64,000 nucleotides of DNA from NCBI RefSeq assembly GCF_019679435.2, contig NZ_CP139781.1, positions 310,001 to 374,000 of the forward strand, read 5' to 3'. Under the pieces are notes generated by a model. That model was not told the DNA's origin. It worked only from the letters and a program-made list of their open reading frames with translations, and ran no database searches. The DNA comes from Actomonas aquatica (GTDB taxonomy: Bacteria; Verrucomicrobiota; Verrucomicrobiia; Opitutales; Opitutaceae). Positions 57,675-64,000 of the stretch are shown here, one piece after another; the stretch's first letter is position 1; each line of letters begins with the position of its first letter. The position numbers and the translations under genes are program-made.

Positions 57675-58198
57675 GAGCGACCCCCTTTGGTTGAATTTTG
57701 GTCGAGGATATCATGCGCCACTTCCAGAACCGTAGCCTCAGGAGGATAGCCGTTGGGCCAACTACTCCGTGCGCGGCAGGTGGTTCCCAAGCGGCCCACG
57801 GACTTGGCGACGAAGTCGGCATCCAGGCCACATGGCCAAAGGCAGTTTTCGGATACGAGCAACGCGACCGAATGCTGAAACATCCAAGGACGGAGTTGCT
57901 CCAGATCGTAATCTTCTGCAAACACGGCTCGGAGACCATTTGGGAAGCGAATCCAGATCGTCGCTCCAAGAACCGGACCACTGGTAAGCTCCGCCATGGA
58001 GAAAGTCGCATCCGCCTCATAGGCGACCTCGAAGAGGGCGCCGACAATTGCAGAGTGAATTCGCCGTGAAACGACGATCTGGCCATTCGGCGTATTGCAT
58101 TCGTCGACGACGATGAAAAGCAGGTGAGAGCCTGCGGGATGAAGAAGCAGTGCACCGGATTCGGTGAACGCGTGAGTATATGTTTTGTTTGAGGTCAT
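57671..58198 (-). CDS. Unknown island protein, 175 residues
   Basis: ATG 58198 gives a 175-residue product; a GTG at 58267 would extend it by 23 residues with no clear ribosome-binding site. Sequence AVLLVSENCLWPCGLDADFVAKSVGRLG and an Ala/Val/Leu-rich core suggest a compact alpha/beta protein, but no family is recognised. It overlaps the 177-aa gene downstream by 4 bases. Function is unknown. Confidence 0.62.
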   Translation of the reverse strand: MTSNKTYTHAFTESGALLLHPAGSHLLFIVVDECNTPNGQIVVSRRIHSAIVGALFEVAYEADATFSMAELTSGPVLGATIWIRFPNGLRAVFAEDYDLEQLRPWMFQHSVALLVSENCLWPCGLDADFVAKSVGRLGTTCRARSSWPNGYPPEATVLEVAHDILDQNSTKGGRS

Positions 58199-58314
58199 AG
58201 GATAGGTGCCCGGGAACCAACAACGGCTCCGGACAACACCCCCGACCTCGAGGCTGGGAAAACTCACCGAAGGGGAGGTATCCTAGCGTTACCCGGCGGA
58301 AAGGAACACCTGCC

Positions 58315-58605
58315 TTAACTGAACCATGTCGCTACGGCTATACCGACGATGGGGGCGAGTTCGAGGTGGTCAGGGACCAATTCGCAGCGTTTACTTGGCG
58401 GCTGGCAGTTGATCACTGTGTCGAGAAACCCGAGCCAGTGGCTGTCGCTCGCCGCTTTAGAGTCGGGGGCGAACGTCAACGGGTTCTCACGGAGAATCCA
58501 GGCTCGGATCTCATGTGCGAATGAGTAGCGACCAAGGGGGTTGTGGATGCTTTGACCCGGCTCTTTGTAAACCCAACCACCACGGGACCTTAATACTCCG
58601 GGCAA
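58315..58605 (-). CDS. In-frame ORF after the Pycsar cyclase stop (96 residues)
   Basis: It begins with TTG at 58605, directly after the TAG stop of the cyclase and in the same reading frame. The product contains FAHEIRAWILRENPLTFAPDSKAAS and HWLGFLDTVINCQPP, which look like a real folded segment. No ATG start exists. It may be a small third gene with a TTG start, or the C-terminal part of a longer cyclase whose gene was interrupted by an amber codon. Nothing allows a function. Confidence 0.45.
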   Translation of the reverse strand: MPGVLRSRGGWVYKEPGQSIHNPLGRYSFAHEIRAWILRENPLTFAPDSKAASDSHWLGFLDTVINCQPPSKRCELVPDHLELAPIVGIAVATWFS

Positions 58606-59376
58606 CTAGCAATCTGGAGCGCTGCGGGTTGCGTTGTAGTGCCAGTATGTGTATCGGTTGTTAGTCCCTTTGTGAACCCAGGTCCACTCAGTGTCCCCTT
58701 CATCCTTTCGTTTGAAGAACGCCTGACGCCAGTCGTGCGCGTTGGACTTAATAAGTGCGCTCACCCATATCTCGTTAGTGCCAGCCTTGCCCTGGAGTTT
58801 TGACGCTATGTTTGCGGCAGGTCCAATTGCCGTGAGAAAATTGCGTTGGTGAGCGGCTGATCCCGACGCCATACCAATACGAGAGAGAAGCAGAGTCCCA
58901 GCATCGATCCCTATTCGCGCCTCGACGTCGGGAATCCCAGCGTGTTGCAGGATCGGATTTACCCAATTCTTCAGCGCGTAGAACGAGACCACGGCGGCAT
59001 CGAGTGCGAAGTTCGAGGACTCGTTGAATTCTTTCCCAACACCGAACACCGCCATGATCCCGTCTCCCGTGTTTTTTTCGATGTAACCACCATGATCATA
59101 CACGATCTGCATCATCGTGGGTATGACGAGGTTCAGCATGAACAACGTGCGTTTCAATCCGTCGCTGTCGCTGACGCTCGTTCTTTTGGTGAATCCGCGG
59201 ATATCGAAAAACGAAATAGCAGCTTTGACTTCACGTCCGGTGCCGATGGTCAGATCGTCTAGCGCTGGCGCGACCCTACCGCCGGAAACATTCTCAAGCC
59301 GCTCAGCCCCTTGGGTGGCGAAACTCAAGACATTGGCCTTTAGCTTCGCAACGTAAGATTGGTTCCATTTTGGCAT
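58606..59376 (-). CDS. pycC: Pycsar nucleotide cyclase
   Basis: PycC makes cyclic pyrimidine nucleotides (cUMP or cCMP) on phage infection to activate a paired effector. The 256-residue class III cyclase has the two metal-binding Asp residues D58 (AISFFDIRGFTKR) and D105 (EKNTGDGIMAVFG), with ARIGIDAGTLLLSRIG and AIGPAANIASKLQGKAG (Asn189) typical of the adenylate/guanylate cyclase fold. The short single-domain form, with no receiver or HAMP, and its place next to the PycTM gene identify it as Pycsar. It starts 2 bases after the effector stop. The TAG stop is followed in frame by another 96 codons. The base specificity (cUMP or cCMP) cannot be read. Confidence 0.9.
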   Translation of the reverse strand: MPKWNQSYVAKLKANVLSFATQGAERLENVSGGRVAPALDDLTIGTGREVKAAISFFDIRGFTKRTSVSDSDGLKRTLFMLNLVIPTMMQIVYDHGGYIEKNTGDGIMAVFGVGKEFNESSNFALDAAVVSFYALKNWVNPILQHAGIPDVEARIGIDAGTLLLSRIGMASGSAAHQRNFLTAIGPAANIASKLQGKAGTNEIWVSALIKSNAHDWRQAFFKRKDEGDTEWTWVHKGTNNRYTYWHYNATRSAPDC

Positions 59377-59378
59377 AA

Positions 59379-59912
59379 CTAACGGCGATGCCAGAGGACG
59401 AACCCGATCAACGCGGCGATCAGCGGTAGCTGGATGAAGACGGTGATTCGGATTGATGCGCGCATAAGCCGGAACTTACTCGACAGGCCTTTTGCAAGGA
59501 CGTGAGCCTGTCGCGATAGGTCTTCGGACAGCTTCGCCTGATCGTAGGTATCCACCTGCTGCTTGTAATCCTCTGCTGAAGCGTGCTCGGCGACGTCTCC
59601 GTAGAATACGATGGAATGGTATAAGCCCGGTTTTCGGGGCGATTTGATATATGGAATAATAACGAGAAGCACGCATGCGAGCGACGCGATGGAGGCAAGG
59701 CATGTTGCGCCGACGATGATCAAGAACGCTACTCGAGCATGCAGACCCGCCGCTGATTGCATGATTGCATCGATCGCCCCGAGTTGAAGTAGCACCGCGC
59801 CGAGTGCGAACGTGTTGTATGCGATAAGGAACGCAGCCTTGTTGTTGGTGGATCCGAAATAGACGTCGTAGCGTCCAATAATTTTCCAAAGAGAGTCTTC
59901 TGGTTTGGTCAT
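59379..59912 (-). CDS. pycTM: Pycsar membrane effector
   Basis: PycTM proteins bind the cyclic pyrimidine and disrupt the inner membrane, aborting infection. The 177-residue product starts MTKPEDSLWKIIGRYDVYFG followed by STNNKAAFLIAYNTF, the usual opening of this family. Three transmembrane helices are visible, at about 26-46, 62-89 and 153-174. A central cytoplasmic segment (about 90-150, HSIVFYGDVAEHASAEDY) should carry the ligand-binding part. It is first in the operon, 2 bases upstream of the cyclase. An effector-first order with a tight junction is common in Pycsar loci. Confidence 0.88.
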   Translation of the reverse strand: MTKPEDSLWKIIGRYDVYFGSTNNKAAFLIAYNTFALGAVLLQLGAIDAIMQSAAGLHARVAFLIIVGATCLASIASLACVLLVIIPYIKSPRKPGLYHSIVFYGDVAEHASAEDYKQQVDTYDQAKLSEDLSRQAHVLAKGLSSKFRLMRASIRITVFIQLPLIAALIGFVLWHRR

Positions 59913-60245
59913 GCCGCGAGTGGGCGGTCAGTAACAAAGTCGGCACTGAGCGCTGAGGCTGTCAGGACATTGCAATTTGCAGCGGTAGTCAATGTGCCAT
60001 CTGACACCGGCACCCGGGTTATGCCCGGCTCCCAGCCTGACGCACTGTATTCATCGAAGCTCGAAGACCTCACAGGCCTCGGCTATACCGACGGCGCCGC
60101 CAGTCGCCGTGAGGGCACGACGCCTCCCGAAGGAAAACTGAGCACGAGTGTCACCCGCCCAAACTGTGGCGGAATTGGGTTACCCCCGGATGCTCGCTAC
60201 GACGATCGGATTGCACCGCACCTGAATAGCTAACCATTCTGTCGC
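59913..60245. other. 333-base divergent region upstream of the Pycsar operon and the CoiA-like gene
   Basis: No convincing gene. An 87-aa frame (59970-60233) has a repetitive, low-confidence product and no domain. Promoters for both flanking operons should lie here. No operator or riboswitch was recognised. Confidence 0.5.
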
Positions 60246-61541
60246 GTGGAGTGGTTCGATTATTCACCAACGCGAAGCTCTATCATCCCGTTCGGCATCG
60301 GTCCGAACGGCCTTTCATATTCGGTCGATGAGGTCCCCCGTGGGCACAAGTGCGGATGCGTCTGTCCCGACTGCGGAAACCCGTTGAATGCTCGGCAGGG
60401 CGACACCAATCGCCATCACTTCGCGCACCAAAGTATGCTGGAGTGCCGGCACTCGCTGGAGGCGTCGCTGTATCACATGACGCTTCAGTTGATGTGCGCA
60501 GCTGGATCTCAACTGCAAATGCCTGGACTCTACCTTCGACACGACTGGTGCGATCAATTCGGCCTGGATCTCAAGAATCCCAACACGAAGAAGTTTCTCG
60601 AAAAAACAGATTGGGTGATCGAACCGGAGCAAACAGGACCCAATGAGACCTTCACTAGCTCGAACAAGTCCATCCACGATTCGTCCTGGTCCGCTCCGGA
60701 TCTGGTGAGCGCCGACGGATCCATTGAGATCCATCTGCTCTCCTACCGAAAACGATGGGATGATCGGCCTCAGATTCCTCCTTCAACGACCAAACGAATC
60801 GTCGCCATCAACCTGAACGCCTACGCTCGCAGCTGGTGGGAGACCTGTGACCCAGAGCTATCGGCAAGGATCGATCGGGTGGGAACCAACAAAAAGCAGC
60901 TGGCCCGGTGGCTTTCGACCAACCGCTACAGCTACCGCGGATTCCTCCACCATCCAGATAGCGAACTACTCCGGGCGAAATTCGAAGAGTGGGCGCGGAA
61001 GAGAAGGGCAGAGGACAAGGCCAAGGAGGATGAGTGGAATCGGCTCCGCAGGGCCGAGCAAAGGGCCCGGTCTATCCAAATAGACGAAGCGTCTGGCCAC
61101 TGGATATTCCCGCCAGATTCCCACGCCAAATGGCTCTACGCCGCCGCATCAAGCAATGTCGGCTCCTACATGCAGGACAAGGAGCGCCAACATTATGGGC
61201 TCCAGCATCTCGGGGGAGGAAGATACGGATGGATCGGTAAACCGGGCGACAAGGTGCCGTGGGAGGTGCGAAAGTTCCTGAAACAGCCGCTCGTTCCTCA
61301 AGAACTCCCGCCGGAGGTAGAGATCGATGAGGATGGGATTGTCCAAGACCCGTCTAAACAGCCCAAGATGATTTCCCCGGGAGTTCCGGAGGCAGAGGTT
61401 ATCCTGGAAAAGAACGTGCGATCTTGTTGTATTTGCGGGGCTCCTGTGGACCGGGTGATCATCGGCCCCGGTGAAGCAATCGCGGGGCGAAAGGCTGAGC
61501 GATGTTCCGCCAACAAAAATCACCCGACCACCATGCTCTGA
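60246..61541 (+). CDS. CoiA-like zinc-finger protein, unknown role in the island
   Basis: The 431-residue product begins with GTG at 60246. Residues 36-61 (KCGCVCPDCGNPL...NRHHFAH) hold a C-x2-C then H-x-x-H arrangement like the N-terminal domain of competence protein CoiA and related island proteins. The middle has a nuclease-like or DUF pattern with no recognised catalytic motif. The C-terminal KNVRSCCICGAPVDRV and ERCSANKNHP suggest a second zinc ribbon. CoiA in competence helps DNA uptake, while CoiA-like proteins in islands often carry nuclease parts, but which applies here is not clear. Divergent from the Pycsar operon. Confidence 0.65.
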   Translation: MEWFDYSPTRSSIIPFGIGPNGLSYSVDEVPRGHKCGCVCPDCGNPLNARQGDTNRHHFAHQSMLECRHSLEASLYHMTLQLMCAAGSQLQMPGLYLRHDWCDQFGLDLKNPNTKKFLEKTDWVIEPEQTGPNETFTSSNKSIHDSSWSAPDLVSADGSIEIHLLSYRKRWDDRPQIPPSTTKRIVAINLNAYARSWWETCDPELSARIDRVGTNKKQLARWLSTNRYSYRGFLHHPDSELLRAKFEEWARKRRAEDKAKEDEWNRLRRAEQRARSIQIDEASGHWIFPPDSHAKWLYAAASSNVGSYMQDKERQHYGLQHLGGGRYGWIGKPGDKVPWEVRKFLKQPLVPQELPPEVEIDEDGIVQDPSKQPKMISPGVPEAEVILEKNVRSCCICGAPVDRVIIGPGEAIAGRKAERCSANKNHPTTML

Positions 61542-61557
61542 TCGAGGCTTTTATGGC

Positions 61558-61911
61558 TCACTTCATTGATCCGTGAGGTCGCTGAACGACCACCTTGATC
61601 GAACGGCCAAGCAGCTCGCACTTTCCGCACGAAACTATCGATTCCACGGCAACGTCTTCGAGTGTATCTTCCAAGTAGGCCGTAAGCAGTTTGATTGAAT
61701 CCTCCTCAGGTAACACGGCGATGAGACGCCCAATGAGCTTGGGTGTTGACGAGGTATTACCCTGCCAAAGTTGGTTCAGAACTCCGCGGTTGTTGCCGCT
61801 AGCAGCCGCAAGGCGGGATTGATTCCAGGTGGCGGTGTCCAAGGAGCGCAGCACTGCGCCAACACGGGGACTAGTCCCACGCGACTTCTTTGGGGGTGTT
61901 GAAGAATTCAT
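61558..61911 (-). CDS. XRE-like DNA-binding regulator
   Basis: Starting at ATG 61911 gives 117 residues (a GTG at 61914 would add one). The sequence NQSRLAAASGNNRGVLNQLWQGNTSSTPKLIGRLIAVL reads as a helix-turn-helix of the XRE/phage-repressor type, with a short C-terminal region. It is divergent from the PD-(D/E)XK gene with a 71-base gap holding a palindrome. It likely autoregulates and controls the nuclease gene. Confidence 0.75.
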   Translation of the reverse strand: MNSSTPPKKSRGTSPRVGAVLRSLDTATWNQSRLAAASGNNRGVLNQLWQGNTSSTPKLIGRLIAVLPEEDSIKLLTAYLEDTLEDVAVESIVSCGKCELLGRSIKVVVQRPHGSMK

Positions 61912-61937
61912 CACAATTGCTTGACCGGGGGTGGCAA

Positions 61938-61954
61938 TGTTGGAAATTTCAACA
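61938..61954. promoter_or_regulatory. Operator-like palindrome between the XRE regulator and the PD-(D/E)XK gene
   Basis: TGTTGGAAATTTCAACA is a 17-base near-palindrome (7 of 8 arm positions pair, centre A). It lies midway in the 71-base gap between two divergent genes, the usual place for an XRE operator. Confidence 0.62.
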
Positions 61955-61982
61955 CTGTCAAAATCAACCTCCCGCGACGCAA

Positions 61983-62576
61983 ATGAATATTACCGATTTT
62001 ACCCGTTCACTGAACAGTCACCGCACAGCCCAAGCTTTTCTGGGTGTCGCGGCTGATCAAGAACTGACCGCTTCGATTAAACCGAACGCAAATATTCGCC
62101 TCATTGCGAAGGACTGTCGGACCGCGGGCCAAGATCTTCATGGGCTGCTCAAGCGCATGGCTGATGATCGGTCGCTTGAACCACACGAGTCCGCCTATTT
62201 TGGGTGGATCTCGAAAACCCGCTCCTTGCTGCGAAAACTAGGGGTGGGGGAGATCCAGATGAATGTCCCGCTGGCCGGCAGCTGGATGGGGACTGCGTTG
62301 ACAGGCGCATGCGATCTGCTCGTGCATGGCGGTCCGAAAGCGATCGGGGTGGTGGAGATCAAAACCATCCTTCGTGGTGAACAGACGCACCCTCGCTCTC
62401 GTGATCTGGTGCAACTGGCGAGTTACACGAGTTTGGCTGAACAAGAGTTCGGAGTGTCCGCATGGGCGTCATTGGCCTACTGTCACTTTGAGACCCGAAC
62501 CGTTCGGATTTTCGTTTTCCGCCGAAGTGACCGGCTACTCGCTCCGATACAGCGCCAACTGGAAATTGCGGCATAG
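61983..62576 (+). CDS. PD-(D/E)XK nuclease (RecB/Cas4-like)
   Basis: ATG 61983 gives 197 residues starting MNITDFTRSLNSHRTAQAFL. The motif ALTGACDLLVHGGPKAIGVVEIKT gives Asp111, Glu125 and Lys127 of the PD-(D/E)XK core. Glu90 (GEIQMNVP) and LVQLASYTSLAE (Gln144/Tyr) match the RecB/Cas4 branch. There is no Cys set for an iron-sulfur cluster as in Cas4. A frame open to 61890 would overlap the regulator and is not supported. The zinc-ribbon ORF starts 11 bases after it. Confidence 0.8.
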   Translation: MNITDFTRSLNSHRTAQAFLGVAADQELTASIKPNANIRLIAKDCRTAGQDLHGLLKRMADDRSLEPHESAYFGWISKTRSLLRKLGVGEIQMNVPLAGSWMGTALTGACDLLVHGGPKAIGVVEIKTILRGEQTHPRSRDLVQLASYTSLAEQEFGVSAWASLAYCHFETRTVRIFVFRRSDRLLAPIQRQLEIAA

Positions 62577-62587
62577 GAGAGTCTGAA

Positions 62588-62866
62588 ATGACCTACGATC
62601 TTAACGGGCTTTCAGAAGCATTTGATCACGCCAAATGGCGCGCCCGGGAATTCATTTTGGCTTACAACCGTTGTCTTCCCAGCGAGTCTTGCCCGCACTG
62701 CGCGCAATGTGCTCATGTCCCAGGCTTGCCGTGCCCCGAATGTGGTTACGAACACCCGATGTCTTTCCTCATCCTCCTCGATGGCGAGTATGGCTATGAG
62801 GCGGTGGAAATTCGCAACCGCCGGCAGGTCGTCGCAACGTTCGAAGTCGGCTCCGAATGGAGATAG
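62588..62866 (+). CDS. Small zinc-ribbon protein, 92 residues
   Basis: The product starts MTYDLNGLSEAFDHAKWRAR and contains ESCPHCAQCAHVPGLPCPECGYEHP, which has two CxxC pairs and a spare Cys, fitting a zinc ribbon. It is 11 bases downstream of the nuclease on the same strand, so they probably act together. Function is unknown. Confidence 0.65.
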   Translation: MTYDLNGLSEAFDHAKWRAREFILAYNRCLPSESCPHCAQCAHVPGLPCPECGYEHPMSFLILLDGEYGYEAVEIRNRRQVVATFEVGSEWR

Positions 62867-62883
62867 CATCCGATCAGGGCGGA

Positions 62884-63744
62884 CTATGCTACTTCAAGTA
62901 TTTGCTCGATAGCGCTCGCCAGATTGCTCGCTGATGCTCCTTCCATGAACTCTTCCCAAAGATTTCGTGAACTACCATCGAGCAATCGCCCGTCGCCACT
63001 GATTGCGATGGCACCCTGAGTCCTCCATTGAGCGTCGATCTCGAAGTAACCAGGGTGTTGACGCATGTCTGCGAGGGGATCGCGCTGCCGACACCATTCC
63101 TGGTCCCAGTCCCCGTTCCAAATAGTCATGTCCTGGTGACTACGGCGAAGTGCTAGGATGGTCATGACCTCAAAAAGAAGAACGTAAGAGTCTGACCACC
63201 GATGATGGCGGCAACCGGCGTGTGATTTCTCGGGGCGGAGCGGGAGTTCGAAATGCCTGAGAGCAAGTTGTATCAGCTCAGGGGTTGATGTCCCGGAAGC
63301 GCACAGGGTTTCCAGATCAACGTCGTGTCCGCCAGGAATGTTCTTGATCCAGTTTTCAACGTTTCCGGCGATGGTGAACCGCCCGAAAGTTTGTGGTGGG
63401 TCGGCGTCGGAACAGCTGAGTTCGGCGAGCGCGATTCCATAGTAACCCAGTCCCTCCCGCTGGATAACCACAGGCTTGATTCCATGGGATCTGTAATACC
63501 GACGACAGACTTGAAGTGCCAAATACCACGCCAATCCCCATTGGGTTTTTTTACGGCCAGCTTGGCGCCATTTTTCAAATTCGATATCGGCCGTCATCTG
63601 GGCAAAGTCTCTTGGAGTGGCGGTAATGGGCAGGCATAGCCCATGGAGGGGTAGATTGTTTCTAGCTAGGACTTTACAACGCCGCTGTCGCTCTGTTGTG
63701 TCGCAGCCGTTTTCGACGATTTCTGGCCGAGCGTCGACATTCAT
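62884..63744 (-). CDS. Unknown island protein, 286 residues
   Basis: The product begins MNVDARPEIVENGCDTTERQ and is soluble, with an internal MTADIEFEKWRQAGRKKTQW that could be an alternative start (about residue 50). Its Trp/Arg/His-rich composition (HAGCRHHRWSDSYVLLFEV, IAISGDGRLLDGSSRN) recalls nucleic-acid-binding island proteins, but no motif is recognised. It is divergent from the helicase with a 75-base gap. Confidence 0.6.
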   Translation of the reverse strand: MNVDARPEIVENGCDTTERQRRCKVLARNNLPLHGLCLPITATPRDFAQMTADIEFEKWRQAGRKKTQWGLAWYLALQVCRRYYRSHGIKPVVIQREGLGYYGIALAELSCSDADPPQTFGRFTIAGNVENWIKNIPGGHDVDLETLCASGTSTPELIQLALRHFELPLRPEKSHAGCRHHRWSDSYVLLFEVMTILALRRSHQDMTIWNGDWDQEWCRQRDPLADMRQHPGYFEIDAQWRTQGAIAISGDGRLLDGSSRNLWEEFMEGASASNLASAIEQILEVA

Positions 63745-63819
63745 CTACTCCAGTTCCGATGCAGCACGCCTCACTGCCAGAAACCTTATCCCCGGATGGT
63801 GCACCACCGTCTCGTCGTC

Positions 63820-64000
63820 ATGGATAGTGTCTTCAAATTTCGCGATGAGTTGATCGGGAGCTATGAAAGCTTTTCGCGTAGTTTTACGCGGATTCAAGCC
63901 GAGGATATCCGTGAACACGTCGAAGCTGAGTATCAGCGGAAGCGGTATTGGCCTGAGCCGCTCATTCAGATCAACCCCAACTACCTGCGGGCGCGAAACG
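63820..64000 (+). CDS. N-terminus of a large DUF1998/DruE-like DEAD/DEAH helicase (partial)
   Basis: ATG 63820 opens a frame that runs off the window with 60 residues: MDSVFKFRDELIGSYESFSR is followed by SFTRIQ, a linker, and YWPEPLIQINPNY. The F-x-x-R-D-x-L-I-x-x-Y...S-F-x-x-I and W-P-E-P-L-I-Q-x-N-P blocks are the conserved opening of large bacterial helicases with a C-terminal DUF1998 domain, as in Druantia DruE and related defence helicases. Catalytic helicase motifs lie outside the window. Confidence 0.58.
   Translation, partial: MDSVFKFRDELIGSYESFSRSFTRIQAEDIREHVEAEYQRKRYWPEPLIQINPNYLRARN

Noticed and set aside
59970-60233. 87-aa frame in the divergent region upstream of pycTM
   Set aside because: Low-quality product in a promoter region, no homology pattern.
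61890-61982. Upstream extension of the PD-(D/E)XK gene to 61890
   Set aside because: It would overlap the divergent regulator gene and its operator region; ATG 61983 gives the family-like start.

Overview
The window reads as a chromosome segment of a GC-rich, diderm bacterium. LpxK (lipid A synthesis), lipoproteins, a type IV pilus motor block and a peptidoglycan amidase show an outer membrane. A DUF1080 (3-keto-disaccharide hydrolase) protein, a secreted tripeptidyl-peptidase II-like subtilase and the overall gene mix fit Verrucomicrobiota, most likely Opitutaceae or a relative. That taxonomic call is inference from gene content, with no 16S in view. CRISPR arrays, rRNA operons and insertion sequences were not seen.

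Positions 1-55226 are core housekeeping DNA, densely packed on both strands. In order they hold: the 5' part of a class II fructose-bisphosphate aldolase; topoisomerase III; a class V aminotransferase; PanD; LpxK; a pseudopilin; an M29 aminopeptidase; adenosine deaminase; an RluD-type pseudouridine synthase; a Ppx-RsmI pair; a small lipoprotein; Pgi; IlvD; ScpB-PheA-oxidoreductase; L21-L27; a PfkB kinase; a 3-methyladenine DNA glycosylase; a fused nuclease-ATP ligase; an AI-2E permease; tRNA-Arg; a hibernation factor; an SDR; the giant subtilase; an M14-like peptidase; GltX; an amidase; tRNA-Tyr; a DUF1080 protein; ComM; CoaE-Rho; a pilus motor cluster (PilB-like, PilT, PilB-like, PilC); and a YhaM-like nuclease, a cysteine hydrolase and a phosphatase. 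Intergenic spaces carry a recurring GC-rich palindromic repeat and several clear intrinsic terminators.

At tRNA-Ser(GCT) (55135-55226) the character changes. From there to the window end (8.8 kb and continuing) the DNA is more AT-rich in places, gene density falls, codon use looks different, and nearly every gene is an accessory or unknown type. This is most simply a genomic island integrated at the tRNA. It holds a solitary CHAT/caspase-like protein, a Pycsar anti-phage pair (membrane effector PycTM plus cyclase PycC) heading what may be a five-ORF operon with unknown downstream genes, a CoiA-like zinc-finger protein, an XRE-type regulator divergent from a Cas4/RecB-like PD-(D/E)XK nuclease with a palindromic operator candidate between them, a zinc-ribbon mini-protein, an unknown 286-aa protein, and the first 60 residues of what looks like a large DruE/DUF1998-type helicase.

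The most notable material is in this island. The Pycsar cyclase ends in TAG, yet the same frame stays open for another 96 codons, so the locus may be a longer protein split by an amber codon or a cyclase fused to a third gene's start. Two overlapping unknown genes follow on the same strand. Whether these are part of the immune operon is inference and can be tested by checking co-conservation.
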